Source: Rhodobacter sp. (GTDB lineage Bacteria > Pseudomonadota > Alphaproteobacteria > Rhodobacterales > Rhodobacteraceae). From it: a stretch of 34,943 bases of DNA. The position numbers and the translations under genes are program-made. Positions 9,775 through 20,075 of this stretch are shown here, in pieces. Every line of letters starts with the position of its first letter. The first letter of the stretch is position 1. The notes under the pieces were generated by a model. The model did no database searches and was not told the DNA's origin. It saw only the letters and a list, made by a program, of their open reading frames with translations. The DNA lies in the NCBI GenBank assembly GCA_013824055.1, contig PNNE01000230.1:1-34943 (forward strand), read 5' to 3'.

Positions 9775-10491
9775 ATGCCCGACGCCAGCGACATCGTCTT
9801 TCGTGCGACCGGCCTGACCAAGGTCTACCGGAGCGGTGCGCTGGAGGTGCATGCCTTGCGCGGGATCGACTTTCAGGCCCGCAAGGGCGAGTTCATCGTC
9901 ATTCTGGGTCCTTCGGGGTCGGGCAAATCGACCTTCCTGAACATTGTCGGCGGGCTGGACCGTGCAAGCGGGGGCCAAGTCTGGTTCGAAGAGCACCAGC
10001 TGACCGCGCTGGATGAGGGGCAGCTGACCCAGTATCGGCGCGACCATGTGGGTTTTGTGTTCCAGTTCTACAACCTGGTCCCCAGCCTGACCGCGCATGA
10101 GAATGTCCAGCTGGTGACCGAGATCGCCCGCCACCCGATGCGGGCAGACGAGGCGCTGGCGCTGGTCGGGCTCCAGGACCGGGCCAACCACTTTCCGGCG
10201 CAGCTTTCCGGGGGCGAGCAGCAGCGCGTCGCCATCGCTCGGGCCATCGCCAAGAACCCCGAAGTGCTGCTGTGCGACGAGCCGACCGGAGCCCTGGACA
10301 GTGCCACCGGCATCAAGGTGCTGGAGGCGCTGACCCAGGTGAACCGGGCCGTGGGCGCGACGACGCTGGTCATCACCCACAACGCCGCCATCCGCGACAT
10401 CGCCGACCGGGTGATCCGCTTTGCCGACGGGCGGATCGTGGAGGAGACGGTCAACACGGTGAAAAAGCAGCCCTCGGAGGTCGCGTGGTGA
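9775..10491 (+). CDS. ABC transporter ATP-binding protein (MacB/LolD type)
   Basis: Walker [10 protein letters not shown], signature [14 protein letters not shown], Walker [13 protein letters not shown]. Confidence 0.95.
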   Translation: MPDASDIVFRATGLTKVYRSGALEVHALRGIDFQARKGEFIVILGPSGSGKSTFLNIVGGLDRASGGQVWFEEHQLTALDEGQLTQYRRDHVGFVFQFYNLVPSLTAHENVQLVTEIARHPMRADEALALVGLQDRANHFPAQLSGGEQQRVAIARAIAKNPEVLLCDEPTGALDSATGIKVLEALTQVNRAVGATTLVITHNAAIRDIADRVIRFADGRIVEETVNTVKKQPSEVAW

Positions 10492-12845
10492 TCTCGCCCC
10501 TCCGCCGCAAGGTCCTGCGCGACCTGCGCCGCCTCTGGGCGCAGGTGCTGGCCATCGCGCTGGTGCTGGCGGCGGGGGTGGCGACGCTGATCCTGGGCAA
10601 CGGGGCCTATGCGTCGCTGTCCGAGACGCGGGCGCACTATTACGACGAGAACCGCTTCGCCGATGTCTTCGCCGACGTGACCCGCGCGCCACGGGCGCTG
10701 CTGGGCGAGGTGGCCGAGATCGAGGGGGTGCTGGACGCCGAAGCCCGGATCGTGAAGCTGGGTCTGCTGGACCTGCCGGGCATGGTCGAGCCGGGGTCGG
10801 TCCTCTTCGTCTCGCTGCCGGAAACGGGTGGGCTGAACCGGCTTTACCTGCGGCAAGGCCGCCTGCCGGACCCGCTGGCGGCCAGGGAGATCGTGGTCAG
10901 CGACGGCTTCGCCGCGGCACATCGGTTGGGGCCGGGGGATCTCTTGCCGGTTCTGATGAACGGCCAGCGGCGGGACCTGACGATCACCGGCGTCGCCCTG
11001 TCGCCCGAGTTCATCTATGCGCTTGGCCCCGGCCAGATGATGCCCGACCCGCGCCGCTTTGGCGTGGTCTGGGCCCCCCGCTCGGCGCTGGAGGCGGCTT
11101 ATGATCTGGACGGCGCCTTTTCCAACCTGGTCCTGAAGCTGGCCCCCGGAGCCAACCCCGACCGGGTGATCGAGGCGCTGGACCGCTTGACCGAACGCTA
11201 TGGCGGGGTCGGGGCCACGGGGCGGGCCGACCAGATCAGCCATGCCTTTCTGGATGCCGAGCTGCAGGCGCTTTGGGCGATGGTGCGGGTGCTGCCGCCG
11301 ATCTTTCTGCTGGTCGCCGCCATGCTGGTGAACATGACGCTGTCGCGGCTGATCACTCTGGAACGCGAGCAGATCGGGCTGCTGAAGGCCATCGGCTACA
11401 GCTCGCGCGCGGTGGCGCAGCATTACGTGGAATTCGTCCTGCTGATCGCGGTGGTCGGCATCGGGATCGGCTTTGCCGCCGGGGCCTGGCTGGGGTCCGA
11501 ACTGGCGCAGATCTATGCGCGGTTCTTCACTTTCCCCTATCTTGTCTTCACCCGTGACCCGCAGCTTTACGGGCTGGCCGCAGTCATCACCCTGGCCGCC
11601 GCCGTGGCAGGAGCGTTGTACGCGGTGCGGTCGGTGGTGAAGCTGCCCCCGGCCGTCGCGATGTCCCCGCCCAGCCCCGTGGTCTACCGCAAGCGTGGGG
11701 CCTGGGTCCGCCGCCTGCTGAACCTGCGCCAGACCGGCGTGATGGTCGCGCGCCACCTGATGCGGTGGCCGTTCCGGACCGCCAGCTCCACTCTGGGCGT
11801 GGCGATGGCGGTGGCGATCCTGGTGGCCTCGCTCTGGCCGTTCGGGTCGATCGACCGGATGATCGACGTCACCTTCTTCCGATCCGAACGCCACGACGCG
11901 CAGATCGTCTTCGGCACGCCCGAACCCCTTCGCGCAGTCTTTGCCGCACAAGACATGCCCGGCGTGATGGTCGCCGAACCCTTCCGCCAGGTCGCGGCGA
12001 CGATCAGCCACCGGGGCCGCGAAAAGACCCTGGCGATCACTGGCCGCCCGGCCGAGCCGCGCCTGTCGCGCGTGCTTGACGCAGGCCTGCGTCCGATGCC
12101 GATGCCCCAGGCCGGCCTGATCCTGTCCGAGGCGCTGGCCAAGACCCTGCAGGTCCGCCCCGGCGACCAAGTGACCGTCGCGCTGCAAGAGGGCCGCCGC
12201 AGCACCGTCACGCTGCGGGTCAGCGCGCTGTCGGTGGGCTACATGGGCCTTGGCGCCGCGATGGAGATCGGGGCGCTGAACCGGCTGATGGGCGAGGGGG
12301 CGCTGATCTCGGGCGTCAACCTGATGATCGACGACGCCCGCGCGGCCGAATTCTATGCCGCCGCCCGGACCACTCCGAAGACCGAGCTGATCGGCGTCAC
12401 CAGCCTGATGCTGTCCCGCTTCCGCGCGACGCTGGCGGAAAATATCACCGTGATGGTCACCGTCTATGTCGTGCTGGCCGGCATCATTGCAATCGGCGTC
12501 GTCTACAACTTCTCGCGCATCGCGCTGTCCGAACAGGGCCGGGAACTCGCCAGCCTTCGCGTGCTGGGCTTCACCAACCGTGAGGTTTCGGGCGTGCTCT
12601 TCGGCGAACTGGCCACCGTGGTCCTGCTGGCGCAGCCCTTGGGCTGGCTGATCGGCTACGGCATCTCGGCGGCGATGGCGGCGTCCTTTTCCTCGGACCT
12701 CTACCGCGTGCCATTCGTGGTTGAACGCGATGTCTTTGCCATCGCCAGCCTTGTGGTCTGCGCCGCCGCCCTGGTCTCGGCCTGGGCGATCCGGGGGCGG
12801 ATCAACAATCTCGACATGATCGAAGTCCTGAAGACACGGGAGTAG
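10488..12845 (+). CDS. FtsX-family ABC transporter permease
   Basis: In frame with the ORF-track 10272 ORF; real start probably GTG 10488 (GTGA overlap with upstream stop; GGAGG at 10476-10480). Two membrane regions with FtsX-like [20 protein letters not shown] and [25 protein letters not shown]. Confidence 0.9.
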   Translation: MISPLRRKVLRDLRRLWAQVLAIALVLAAGVATLILGNGAYASLSETRAHYYDENRFADVFADVTRAPRALLGEVAEIEGVLDAEARIVKLGLLDLPGMVEPGSVLFVSLPETGGLNRLYLRQGRLPDPLAAREIVVSDGFAAAHRLGPGDLLPVLMNGQRRDLTITGVALSPEFIYALGPGQMMPDPRRFGVVWAPRSALEAAYDLDGAFSNLVLKLAPGANPDRVIEALDRLTERYGGVGATGRADQISHAFLDAELQALWAMVRVLPPIFLLVAAMLVNMTLSRLITLEREQIGLLKAIGYSSRAVAQHYVEFVLLIAVVGIGIGFAAGAWLGSELAQIYARFFTFPYLVFTRDPQLYGLAAVITLAAAVAGALYAVRSVVKLPPAVAMSPPSPVVYRKRGAWVRRLLNLRQTGVMVARHLMRWPFRTASSTLGVAMAVAILVASLWPFGSIDRMIDVTFFRSERHDAQIVFGTPEPLRAVFAAQDMPGVMVAEPFRQVAATISHRGREKTLAITGRPAEPRLSRVLDAGLRPMPMPQAGLILSEALAKTLQVRPGDQVTVALQEGRRSTVTLRVSALSVGYMGLGAAMEIGALNRLMGEGALISGVNLMIDDARAAEFYAAARTTPKTELIGVTSLMLSRFRATLAENITVMVTVYVVLAGIIAIGVVYNFSRIALSEQGRELASLRVLGFTNREVSGVLFGELATVVLLAQPLGWLIGYGISAAMAASFSSDLYRVPFVVERDVFAIASLVVCAAALVSAWAIRGRINNLDMIEVLKTRE

Positions 12846-12848
12846 CCA

Positions 12849-14030
12849 ATGCGCCGCCTGATCCCCATCGCCTCCGTCCTTGCCGTGCTGGCCTTCCTGG
12901 TCTGGGCCTTCCTGCCGCGCGCGGTGGAGGTGGAACTGGCCGACGTCGTCCCGCGCCCGCTGGAGGTCGTGGTCGAAGAGGAAGGCGAGGCGCGCATCCG
13001 CGAGGTCTTCACCGTCTCGGCCACCATCGCTGGCAAGTTGCAGCGCATCGGGCTTCATGCCGGGGACGAGGTGAGCGAAGGCGAGCCGGTGGCCAGCATC
13101 GGCCCGGCGGCGCCTGTCCTGCTGGACAGTCGCGCGCGTGCAGTGGCCGAAGCGGCGGCAGCGGCGGCGCAGGCCGCGACCGAGTTGGCCCGCGCCCAGC
13201 TTGCCCAGGCCGAAGCCAGCCGGGATTTCGCGCAAGGCGAGGCGAACCGGGCGGTGGCGCTGTTCCAGAAGGGTGCCATGTCCGCCCGGGCCCATGACAC
13301 GGCGATCCGCGAACAGCGGACGGCGGAAGCTGCGGTCGCCAGCGCGGTTGCGAACCTTGCCGTGCGGGAAAAAGAGCTGGAAAGCGCGCTTGCCATGCTG
13401 CGGCCGGACGCGCCGGGCAATGGCTCGTCCTGCTGCGTGGACATCCTGGCGCCGGTGTCGGGCAAGGTCCTGCGGGTCCTGACCGAAAGCGAGCAGGTGG
13501 TGCAGCCCGGCACGCCGATCCTGGAACTGGGCGATCCCGGCAACCTGGAAATCGTGGTCGAGCTTCTGTCCCGCGACGCCGTGCGGGTGGCCGAAGGCGC
13601 TGCGGCCACGGTCTCGGGCTGGGGCGGTCCCTCGGTCGCGGCCCAGGTGGAGCGGGTGGAACCTTCGGCGGTCACCCGCGTCTCGGCGCTGGGGATCGAC
13701 GAGCAGCGGGTGACGGTGGTGCTGCGCCTGACCGGAGCGCCCGACGCCTGGCAGGGGCTTGGCCACGGCTTCCGGGTCATCGCGCGGATTGCGCTCTGGC
13801 GCGAGGAGGGGGTGCTGACCATCCCGGTCGGTGCCCTGTTCCGCGACGGCCCGGACTGGGCGACCTATGTGGTCCGCGACCGCCGGGCCGAGGTGCAGCG
13901 CATAGTGCTGGGAGAGCGGAACGAGGACTACGCCCAGGTACTGGAAGGTCTGGCGGCTGGTGACCGGGTGATCCTGCATCCGTCCGATCAGGTGGTTCCG
14001 GGGGTCAGCGTCGTGCCTCTGCCGCAGTAG
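12849..14030 (+). CDS. HlyD/MacA-like periplasmic adaptor subunit of the ABC exporter
   Basis: N-terminal membrane anchor, coiled-coil Ala-rich segment, lipoyl-like halves (SATIAGKLQRIGLHAGDEVSEGEPVASI; ILAPVSGKVLRVLTESEQVVQPGTPILELGD). Confidence 0.88.
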   Translation: MRRLIPIASVLAVLAFLVWAFLPRAVEVELADVVPRPLEVVVEEEGEARIREVFTVSATIAGKLQRIGLHAGDEVSEGEPVASIGPAAPVLLDSRARAVAEAAAAAAQAATELARAQLAQAEASRDFAQGEANRAVALFQKGAMSARAHDTAIREQRTAEAAVASAVANLAVREKELESALAMLRPDAPGNGSSCCVDILAPVSGKVLRVLTESEQVVQPGTPILELGDPGNLEIVVELLSRDAVRVAEGAAATVSGWGGPSVAAQVERVEPSAVTRVSALGIDEQRVTVVLRLTGAPDAWQGLGHGFRVIARIALWREEGVLTIPVGALFRDGPDWATYVVRDRRAEVQRIVLGERNEDYAQVLEGLAAGDRVILHPSDQVVPGVSVVPLPQ

Positions 14031-15164
14031 TCAAAGCACCGACCACAGCACGGCAAGGCCCGCCACCACGAACACCGCGCCCGCACCGATCATGTAGCCC
14101 ATGTAGTCCTGCCAGAAGCCGGACCGACCGGCGGCGACGTGATGGGTCAGCGGACGGGTCTGCGGCTTTGGCGGCGCGTCGGTCAGGGCGGCGGGCAGGG
14201 GGCCACCTTCCTCGGCAATGCGGATCCAGTCCAGCCAGTCGCCGGCCGACTGGATGCGGTCGCGCGGCATGACGCGGACGGCCTTGTCGATCGCTTCGAG
14301 GAAGCCCCTGGGATAACCCGCGATCCGTCCGGCCAGCGGCACGTAGGGATCAGGCTCGCCTTCGGCCACGCGCGCGAGACGGCGCTGGCTTTCCGGCGGG
14401 GCCTGGCCGGTGATGACATGGTGGAAGGTCGCACCCAGCGAATAGAGGTCGCTCGCCGGGCTTTGCTCGGCCCCGGTCAGGTAGAACTCCTGCGGCGAAT
14501 ACCCTTCCTTGATCACCCGCCGCCCGGTCAGGACCCGGGTCGCGCGGGCAACCTGTTCGCTGGCGGCGCCAAAGTCGATCAGGATCGGATTGCCGGCCTT
14601 GTCGATCAGGATGTTGTCGGGCGAGATGTCGCGGTGCAGGATGCCGACCTGGTGGATGAATTCGACCGCCGACAGCATCTTCTTCAGCAGACCGACGACC
14701 TGTTCGGGGGTAAAGGCCTGATCGGTGGAATCCAGGATGTCGTGCAGATCGCGACCGTCGATGAAGTCGATCGCCATGTAGGCGGTGTCGTTGTCCTCGA
14801 ACACCTGATGGACGCCGACGATGTTCGGATGCACCAGCCGTGCCAGGCTTTTCGCTTCGGCCAGGAAACTGTCGACGAACCCCCGGAAATCGCCCTGATG
14901 CTTGCGCGACCGGGCGCGGACAAAGCTGGTCGACCGGCGGCAGAGCGTGTTCGGGAAACACTCCTTGATGACCACCGTCCGGTCCAGGCTGTCTTTGGCC
15001 AGATAGGTGATCCCGAAGCCGCCGCTGTTCAGAAAGCCGATGATCGTGTAGTGCCCGCCCAGCAGCTGGGTCCCCGGCTTCAGATCATCGGCGAACGCGT
15101 CCGGATCGACGCGGCCCAACTCGGCTTCGAGCTGATTGCTGATCTGTGTCGGGCTTTGCGTCAC
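14031..15164 (-). CDS. Serine/threonine protein kinase with C-terminal transmembrane segment
   Basis: Gly-rich loop NSGGFGITYLAKD, VVIKECFP lysine, catalytic loop HRDISPDN, ILIDFGAAS (DFG), SPASDLYSLGATFHHVITG; C-terminal YMIGAGAVFVVAGLAVLWSVL. Confidence 0.93.
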   Translation of the reverse strand: MTQSPTQISNQLEAELGRVDPDAFADDLKPGTQLLGGHYTIIGFLNSGGFGITYLAKDSLDRTVVIKECFPNTLCRRSTSFVRARSRKHQGDFRGFVDSFLAEAKSLARLVHPNIVGVHQVFEDNDTAYMAIDFIDGRDLHDILDSTDQAFTPEQVVGLLKKMLSAVEFIHQVGILHRDISPDNILIDKAGNPILIDFGAASEQVARATRVLTGRRVIKEGYSPQEFYLTGAEQSPASDLYSLGATFHHVITGQAPPESQRRLARVAEGEPDPYVPLAGRIAGYPRGFLEAIDKAVRVMPRDRIQSAGDWLDWIRIAEEGGPLPAALTDAPPKPQTRPLTHHVAAGRSGFWQDYMGYMIGAGAVFVVAGLAVLWSVL

Positions 15165-15620
15165 TTGTCATTCCCAAAATTCAGGATACTCATCACCTGC
15201 CTGCCGCGGAAGAATGGTCCCGCGCGCCAGCATCACCGAACTTGCTTTCCCTTGGGTAAATCGCCTCAGACTGCGCCCCGATGCGACCTGCCCGCAAGTC
15301 ATTCTACGCAATCCGCCCTTTGCCGCGCAAACCTGCAACGCACGCACCTGACTGCGCAAATTCGCACATTTCCCCGTTCCTGCCTGGGCATCATTGGGTG
15401 CGGAGCCGCAACGCATTGATAGGACGGGGAAAAAGCGGACAGCAGGCCCGGTCTGCCGGTCGTTTCAAAGAAACCCACTGTGACAAAATCGTCTGCGATC
15501 CCAGTGGGATGCGCCGCTATCCTGCCATGAATTCGCCTGTAGCGCGCAGAAGATGGCCCGCTTTCAGCCCATGATTGCAATCGGTTTCAGGGTCAATCCC
15601 TTCAAAGCGATTCGATTTGT

Positions 15621-17195
15621 TCATTCAGCTGTCCAGGTTTCCGGCGCCTGATCCGGGCGCAAGATCTGGAAACTGCGGGCGGAAAGGGTCAGCCAGTCAC
15701 CCTCGGTCCCGTCCGGCCAGAGCACCCGCATCTCGGCCGCAGCAGAGGTGCCCAGCCCGAAATGCAGCCACCCGACCGAGCCCGAGACATGCCCCCCGCC
15801 CGAGGCGATCTCGTGCCGTTCGACCTTGTCGCCGCGCCGGATCTCGATGACCGATCCGATGGCATCGCGATTGGGGCCGTCCTGCTGCAGGCGGACCTGG
15901 ACCCAGCCGCCGTCCAGCGCCCCGGTCTGCCGCCAAAGCTGGGCGGTCTCCCAGCGGTTCACCACGGCCAGATCCAGCAGGCCGTCCAGGTTCAGGTCCA
16001 CCAGCTGCGCCCCCCGGGCGATCCCGAAGCTTGCGACCCCCGCGCGGTCCCCGGCTTCCACGAACACCCCGTCCGGCTGGCCCAGGAGCAGGTTGTTGGG
16101 GTCCTTCGCGGCAAAGTCCGGCATCTGCGCCACGTTGCCTTTGGCAACAAAAAGGTCCAGCAGCCCATCATTGTTCACGTCTGCGAATTGCGGATGCCAG
16201 GCGGTCGAGGGGCGGAGGTCGCCCCCGGTATAGGGGCGGTGCGCGGTCAGGGCGGATTTGAAGGCGATGTCGGCAAAGTCGGGCTTGCCGCTGGCGGGGT
16301 CCTTCAGCACCTGCAACTTGTTGTCGGCCATCGAGGTCAGGTAGTAATCCGGGTATCCGTCCAGGTTCACGTCGGCCGAGGCGATCCCCATTCCCCAGAT
16401 GCGCAGCCGCTTCCAGCCATCCTCGGCCTCGGTGTAAAGCCGCGGCGGCTGGCCCGGCTCCAGATGCCACATCTGTTCCTGCCCGCCCTTGTAGTATTCC
16501 CGGTCGTTCGAGACCCGCAGTCCGGGTTGGCCCGAGCGGTTCCAGTCGGTGAAAAGCATCGACAGCGCGCAATGCGACGGCGTCAGCGGGATCGGCGGGG
16601 CGAAGCGCTGCGTCTCGGGCCCCGACTCTGGGCGGTGCAGCCAGTTGTCGGTGCACGAGCCCCAGGGAAAGGCCTCCTCCTTGCGGTCGACATAGTTGCC
16701 GATGGCCAGCGTCGGCCAGGTCTGGTCCCGCTCCCAGATCGCGGCAAAGGCCGTGGACCAGGCGTCGCCACCGTCAAAGCCCCAGGCTTGGGTCATGTCC
16801 TCGAACCGACACGCGCCAAGGCCGCGCAGCAGCCGGTTCTCGCCCAGGCGCAGGACGACAAGGTCCCGCACGCCGTCGCTGTCGATGTCCAGGGGATAGG
16901 CGCCCAGGACCGCGTCCAGGGTCACGGCCTCGGTCTTCTGGAAGGCCAGTGCCCCGCCTTGCGCGCTGCGGTTCAGATACAGGGCCGAGGGGCCCGCGCC
17001 GCCCGACAGGAACAGTTCGGGAAAGCCGTCGCCCGAACAGTCGAAGGTCGCAACCCCGCCGCCGACCATGTAGTCCCAGTCGCCGTCGAAGACCGTGTCG
17101 ATCCCGGCGCTTTCGGTTTCTTCGCGGAAGGTCGGAACCACCGGCTCGGCCAGCGCAGGGGCGGCGAGGGCGATTGTCAGAAGTGCTGCGCGCAT
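15621..17195 (-). CDS. CRTAC1-type / FG-GAP-VCBS repeat protein with ASPIC/UnbV-like C-terminus
   Basis: Signal peptide MRAALLTIALAAPALA; repeated DxDxDG-like motifs (DIDSDGVRDLVV, DVNLDGYPDYY, DVNNDGLLDLFVAKGN, DLNLDGLLDLAVVNRW); C-terminal NRDAIGSVIEIRRGDKVERHEIASGGGHVSGS. Confidence 0.88.
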   Translation of the reverse strand: MRAALLTIALAAPALAEPVVPTFREETESAGIDTVFDGDWDYMVGGGVATFDCSGDGFPELFLSGGAGPSALYLNRSAQGGALAFQKTEAVTLDAVLGAYPLDIDSDGVRDLVVLRLGENRLLRGLGACRFEDMTQAWGFDGGDAWSTAFAAIWERDQTWPTLAIGNYVDRKEEAFPWGSCTDNWLHRPESGPETQRFAPPIPLTPSHCALSMLFTDWNRSGQPGLRVSNDREYYKGGQEQMWHLEPGQPPRLYTEAEDGWKRLRIWGMGIASADVNLDGYPDYYLTSMADNKLQVLKDPASGKPDFADIAFKSALTAHRPYTGGDLRPSTAWHPQFADVNNDGLLDLFVAKGNVAQMPDFAAKDPNNLLLGQPDGVFVEAGDRAGVASFGIARGAQLVDLNLDGLLDLAVVNRWETAQLWRQTGALDGGWVQVRLQQDGPNRDAIGSVIEIRRGDKVERHEIASGGGHVSGSVGWLHFGLGTSAAAEMRVLWPDGTEGDWLTLSARSFQILRPDQAPETWTAE

Positions 17196-18514
17196 CAGGC
17201 TTCGGTCCGCAACGCGGCGGCATAGGCGGCGACGGCGCGGCCCTGGTCCAGGCCGGCCTCGTTGCCAAAGCGGTAGTGGATGCCGCCGTAAAGCCTTGAC
17301 AGCGCGGCCTCTTCCGCCGCTGCGGTGAAGGAGGGGAAACTGCGGGGCGCGAACCCCTCGGCGACATGCGTCGCGTCGTCGAAGGCGAAATTCTCGCCAA
17401 GACTGAAGGTCAGCACCGCCGCGGCCGCACCGGACTGGGTGGAATGCCCCGAGGTGTATTCCGGGTGCGGCGGGGTGATCAGCAGCGGCTCCCAGGCCGG
17501 GTCGATGTGGCGCTTGATGTAGGTGACGGGGCGCAGAAGGTTGTATTTGAACTTCGTCGACCAGCAGGAGATGAACGCATCCGCCTGCGCCACGCCCAGC
17601 TTGGCGAGCGTCGCCGAGATGACCTCGACCGGCAGCGCGTCGCGATCGGCGATCTGCAGCACGATGTCGATCCAGTGGCCGGCTGGCGTCGAGGTCAGCA
17701 TCGGGTCGTCGGACCAGAAGCGGGCGATCAGTTTCTGCTCGTCGGTCAGGGCGGTGAAGGTGTCGCGGACCTCCAGCGCGGCGGCGTGGAAGTCCGATCC
17801 CGGCGTCTCGTCATAGGCGGGATGCGGGGGGGCGTCGCAGGCGTCGGCAGAGGGCAGGGCAAAGGGCCGGTTCTGCGCCCATTGCGGCAGCAGCGGGGCC
17901 TGCTGCAACCGGATCAGGCTGGTCGGCACCCAGTCCTGCGGCCGCGTGCCGGGGGTGTAGTCCATCGGGAAGCCCATGTTCTCGATCACCGCGCCGCCGT
18001 CGGTGGCGGCCCAGGCGAGGATGTGCTGCGCCACGGCCTGACCGGCGGCCACGCTGCGGGCCACCGCATCCCCGGTGATGCCGTCGCTGGCCGTCTCGCC
18101 CATCTTGCGCGCCATCGCCGTCATCGCGCGCTGGCCCGTGGGGCCGGTGTTGGCGAAGAGGCTGGCCACGACAGCGGCAAGGGCGGCGTGCAGGACGCAA
18201 GGCTCGTCATGCTGACCCGCCGCGCGCGGGGGAAGGGGTGAAAGGTCGGTCAGCTGACCGGCCAGGCTGCGCAGGGCAGGGTTGCCGGTCGCCAGCGCCT
18301 CATGCGCAGTGATGCCGATATAGGCGAAGGCGCGGGCGGCCACCGGGGGCGAATAGGTCGCGGTATGGCGCACCAGTTCCAGGATCAGCTTGTGCCACAT
18401 CAGCAGCACCTCGCGCGAGACTTCGGCGCGGTTGGCAGCCAGGGCGGGCTGCAAGCCAAGCGCAAAAGGCGCGGCAATGGTGAACCCAAGCACCTGGCGG
18501 CGATGAAATGGCAT
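17195..18514 (-). CDS. Vanadium-dependent haloperoxidase (PAP2 superfamily), Tat-like signal
   Basis: KFKYNLLRP (K-x6-R), EYTSGHSTQSG (SGH), SRLYGGIH (R-x5-H): vanadate-ligand motif set. N-terminus MPFHRRQVLGFTIAAPFALGLQPALA; ATG 18514 preceded by GGAGG. Stop overlaps the next ATG (ATGA). Confidence 0.9.
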   Translation of the reverse strand: MPFHRRQVLGFTIAAPFALGLQPALAANRAEVSREVLLMWHKLILELVRHTATYSPPVAARAFAYIGITAHEALATGNPALRSLAGQLTDLSPLPPRAAGQHDEPCVLHAALAAVVASLFANTGPTGQRAMTAMARKMGETASDGITGDAVARSVAAGQAVAQHILAWAATDGGAVIENMGFPMDYTPGTRPQDWVPTSLIRLQQAPLLPQWAQNRPFALPSADACDAPPHPAYDETPGSDFHAAALEVRDTFTALTDEQKLIARFWSDDPMLTSTPAGHWIDIVLQIADRDALPVEVISATLAKLGVAQADAFISCWSTKFKYNLLRPVTYIKRHIDPAWEPLLITPPHPEYTSGHSTQSGAAAAVLTFSLGENFAFDDATHVAEGFAPRSFPSFTAAAEEAALSRLYGGIHYRFGNEAGLDQGRAVAAYAAALRTEA

Positions 18515-18586
18515 GGCGTTCTCCTCCGATGGCTGTGTTTCTGTCACGCGACAAAGGGTGAGGCAAATCCTTTCCGCCCGGTCCGA

Positions 18587-19960
18587 TCAATGCCGCCCGG
18601 ACAGCCAGTTGCCCAGGGCTGCAAGCTTCGACGGTCCCGCGCCGGGCCGGTCCTCGCGCCGGTCGGCGGCGTTCAGAAGCGCGTACATGCCGTGGACGCC
18701 CAGCCAGCGGAAAGGCTCCGGCTCCCAGTCCCGCACGCGGCGGTTGACCCAGGGCAGGTGGACCAGGTCGGTGTCACGGGCGAGTGTCAGGTCGGCCAGC
18801 GTCCGGCCCGCAAGGTTCGAGGTGGACACGCCCACTCCGACATATCCCCCCGCCCAGCCCAGCCCCGTCACCGGGTCCAGCCCCACGGTCGCGCACCAGT
18901 CGCGCGGAACGCCCAGGACGCCGCACCAGGCATGGTCGATCTTCGCGCTGCGGGCCGCCGGGAAATGCCGGTGCAGGATTGCCGTCAGTCGCCGGATCGT
19001 CTCGGGGTCGGGCGCGCCGTTGATGTCGAGGCTGGAGCCATAGCGGTACGGCACCCCCCGCGCGCCCACCGTGATCCGGCCTTCGCGCGTGCGCTGGCAA
19101 TAGCAATAGGCGTTGGCGAAATCGCCCAGGATTTCATGGCCTTGCCAGCCGATCCTGTCCCAGATCGCCTGCGGCAAAGGCTCGGTCGCGATCTGGGCCG
19201 AGTTCATCGGCAGCCACTCGCGCTTGCGGCCCGGCAGGTCTGCGGTGAAGCCTTCGGTGCAGCGCAGGATGACCGGGGCCTGCACCGTGCCGTGGTCGGT
19301 GCTCACCACCCCCGGCTCGTAGCCCGTGACCGTGGTGCCCTCGACGATCCGCACGCCCAGGCGTTCGACCGTCCGCGCCAACCCGCGCACCAGCTTGGCC
19401 GGCTGGATGCGCGCCACGTTCGTCACCACCATCGCCCCCAGGGCTCCGGGGATGCGGATGCGGTCCGACAGGTCGCGGGCGCTCATCTCGAAGACCCGGC
19501 CGTCTTCGCCCCAGTGCCGCCGATGCGCGATCTCGGCTTGCATCCGCCCGACCTGCGCGGGCTTCGTCGCCACCAACAGCTCGTCGGTGCGCTGGATGTC
19601 GGCGTCGATCCCTTCCGCCCCGGCGACGCGGATCACCTCGTCCACGGTGCCGTTCATCGCCTCGACCATCGCCCGGACGCCGTGTTCGGTCGAGGTTTCC
19701 AGATACCGCGCGTGGTTCCAGGCGAAGCCGCCCGTGAGCCAGCCGCCGTTGCGACCCGAGGCCCCGAACCCCGCAAAGTCCTTTTCGATCACCAGGACAT
19801 CCAGCGATGGCATTGCCTGCTTCAGGTAGTAGGCGGTCCAAAGGCCGGTGTAGCCCGCCCCGATGATCGCCACATCCGCGGTCCGGTCGCCGGCCAGGGC
19901 CGCGCGGCGGTAGGGCAGCCCGATGTCGGCATACCAGAACGAGACGTCTCCGATCCGCAT
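18587..19960 (-). CDS. FAD-dependent oxidoreductase (DAO/OrdL-like, gamma-glutamylputrescine oxidase-like)
   Basis: VAIIGAGYTGLWTAYYLKQ, DFAGFGASGRNGGWLTGG, GLGWAGGYVGVGVSTSNLAGRTLADL; start at the internal Met MRIGDVSFWYADIG. Confidence 0.88.
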   Translation of the reverse strand: MRIGDVSFWYADIGLPYRRAALAGDRTADVAIIGAGYTGLWTAYYLKQAMPSLDVLVIEKDFAGFGASGRNGGWLTGGFAWNHARYLETSTEHGVRAMVEAMNGTVDEVIRVAGAEGIDADIQRTDELLVATKPAQVGRMQAEIAHRRHWGEDGRVFEMSARDLSDRIRIPGALGAMVVTNVARIQPAKLVRGLARTVERLGVRIVEGTTVTGYEPGVVSTDHGTVQAPVILRCTEGFTADLPGRKREWLPMNSAQIATEPLPQAIWDRIGWQGHEILGDFANAYCYCQRTREGRITVGARGVPYRYGSSLDINGAPDPETIRRLTAILHRHFPAARSAKIDHAWCGVLGVPRDWCATVGLDPVTGLGWAGGYVGVGVSTSNLAGRTLADLTLARDTDLVHLPWVNRRVRDWEPEPFRWLGVHGMYALLNAADRREDRPGAGPSKLAALGNWLSGRH

Positions 19961-20075
19961 GGGTCCCCCTGTCTTCCGGTCAAGGGGCCACAGGCCTGCC
20001 TGCTTTTCAAGGCCGAATGGCCGTTGCCTTCGCCGCTTTGCCCACCGATGCTGCGCGAAAACCACGCGAGGCATC

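Noticed and set aside
10068-13979. 1303-aa minus-strand ORF
   Set aside because: Antisense shadow of the ABC ATPase, permease and adaptor; His/Arg/Gln-rich low-complexity composition typical of GC-rich antisense frames.
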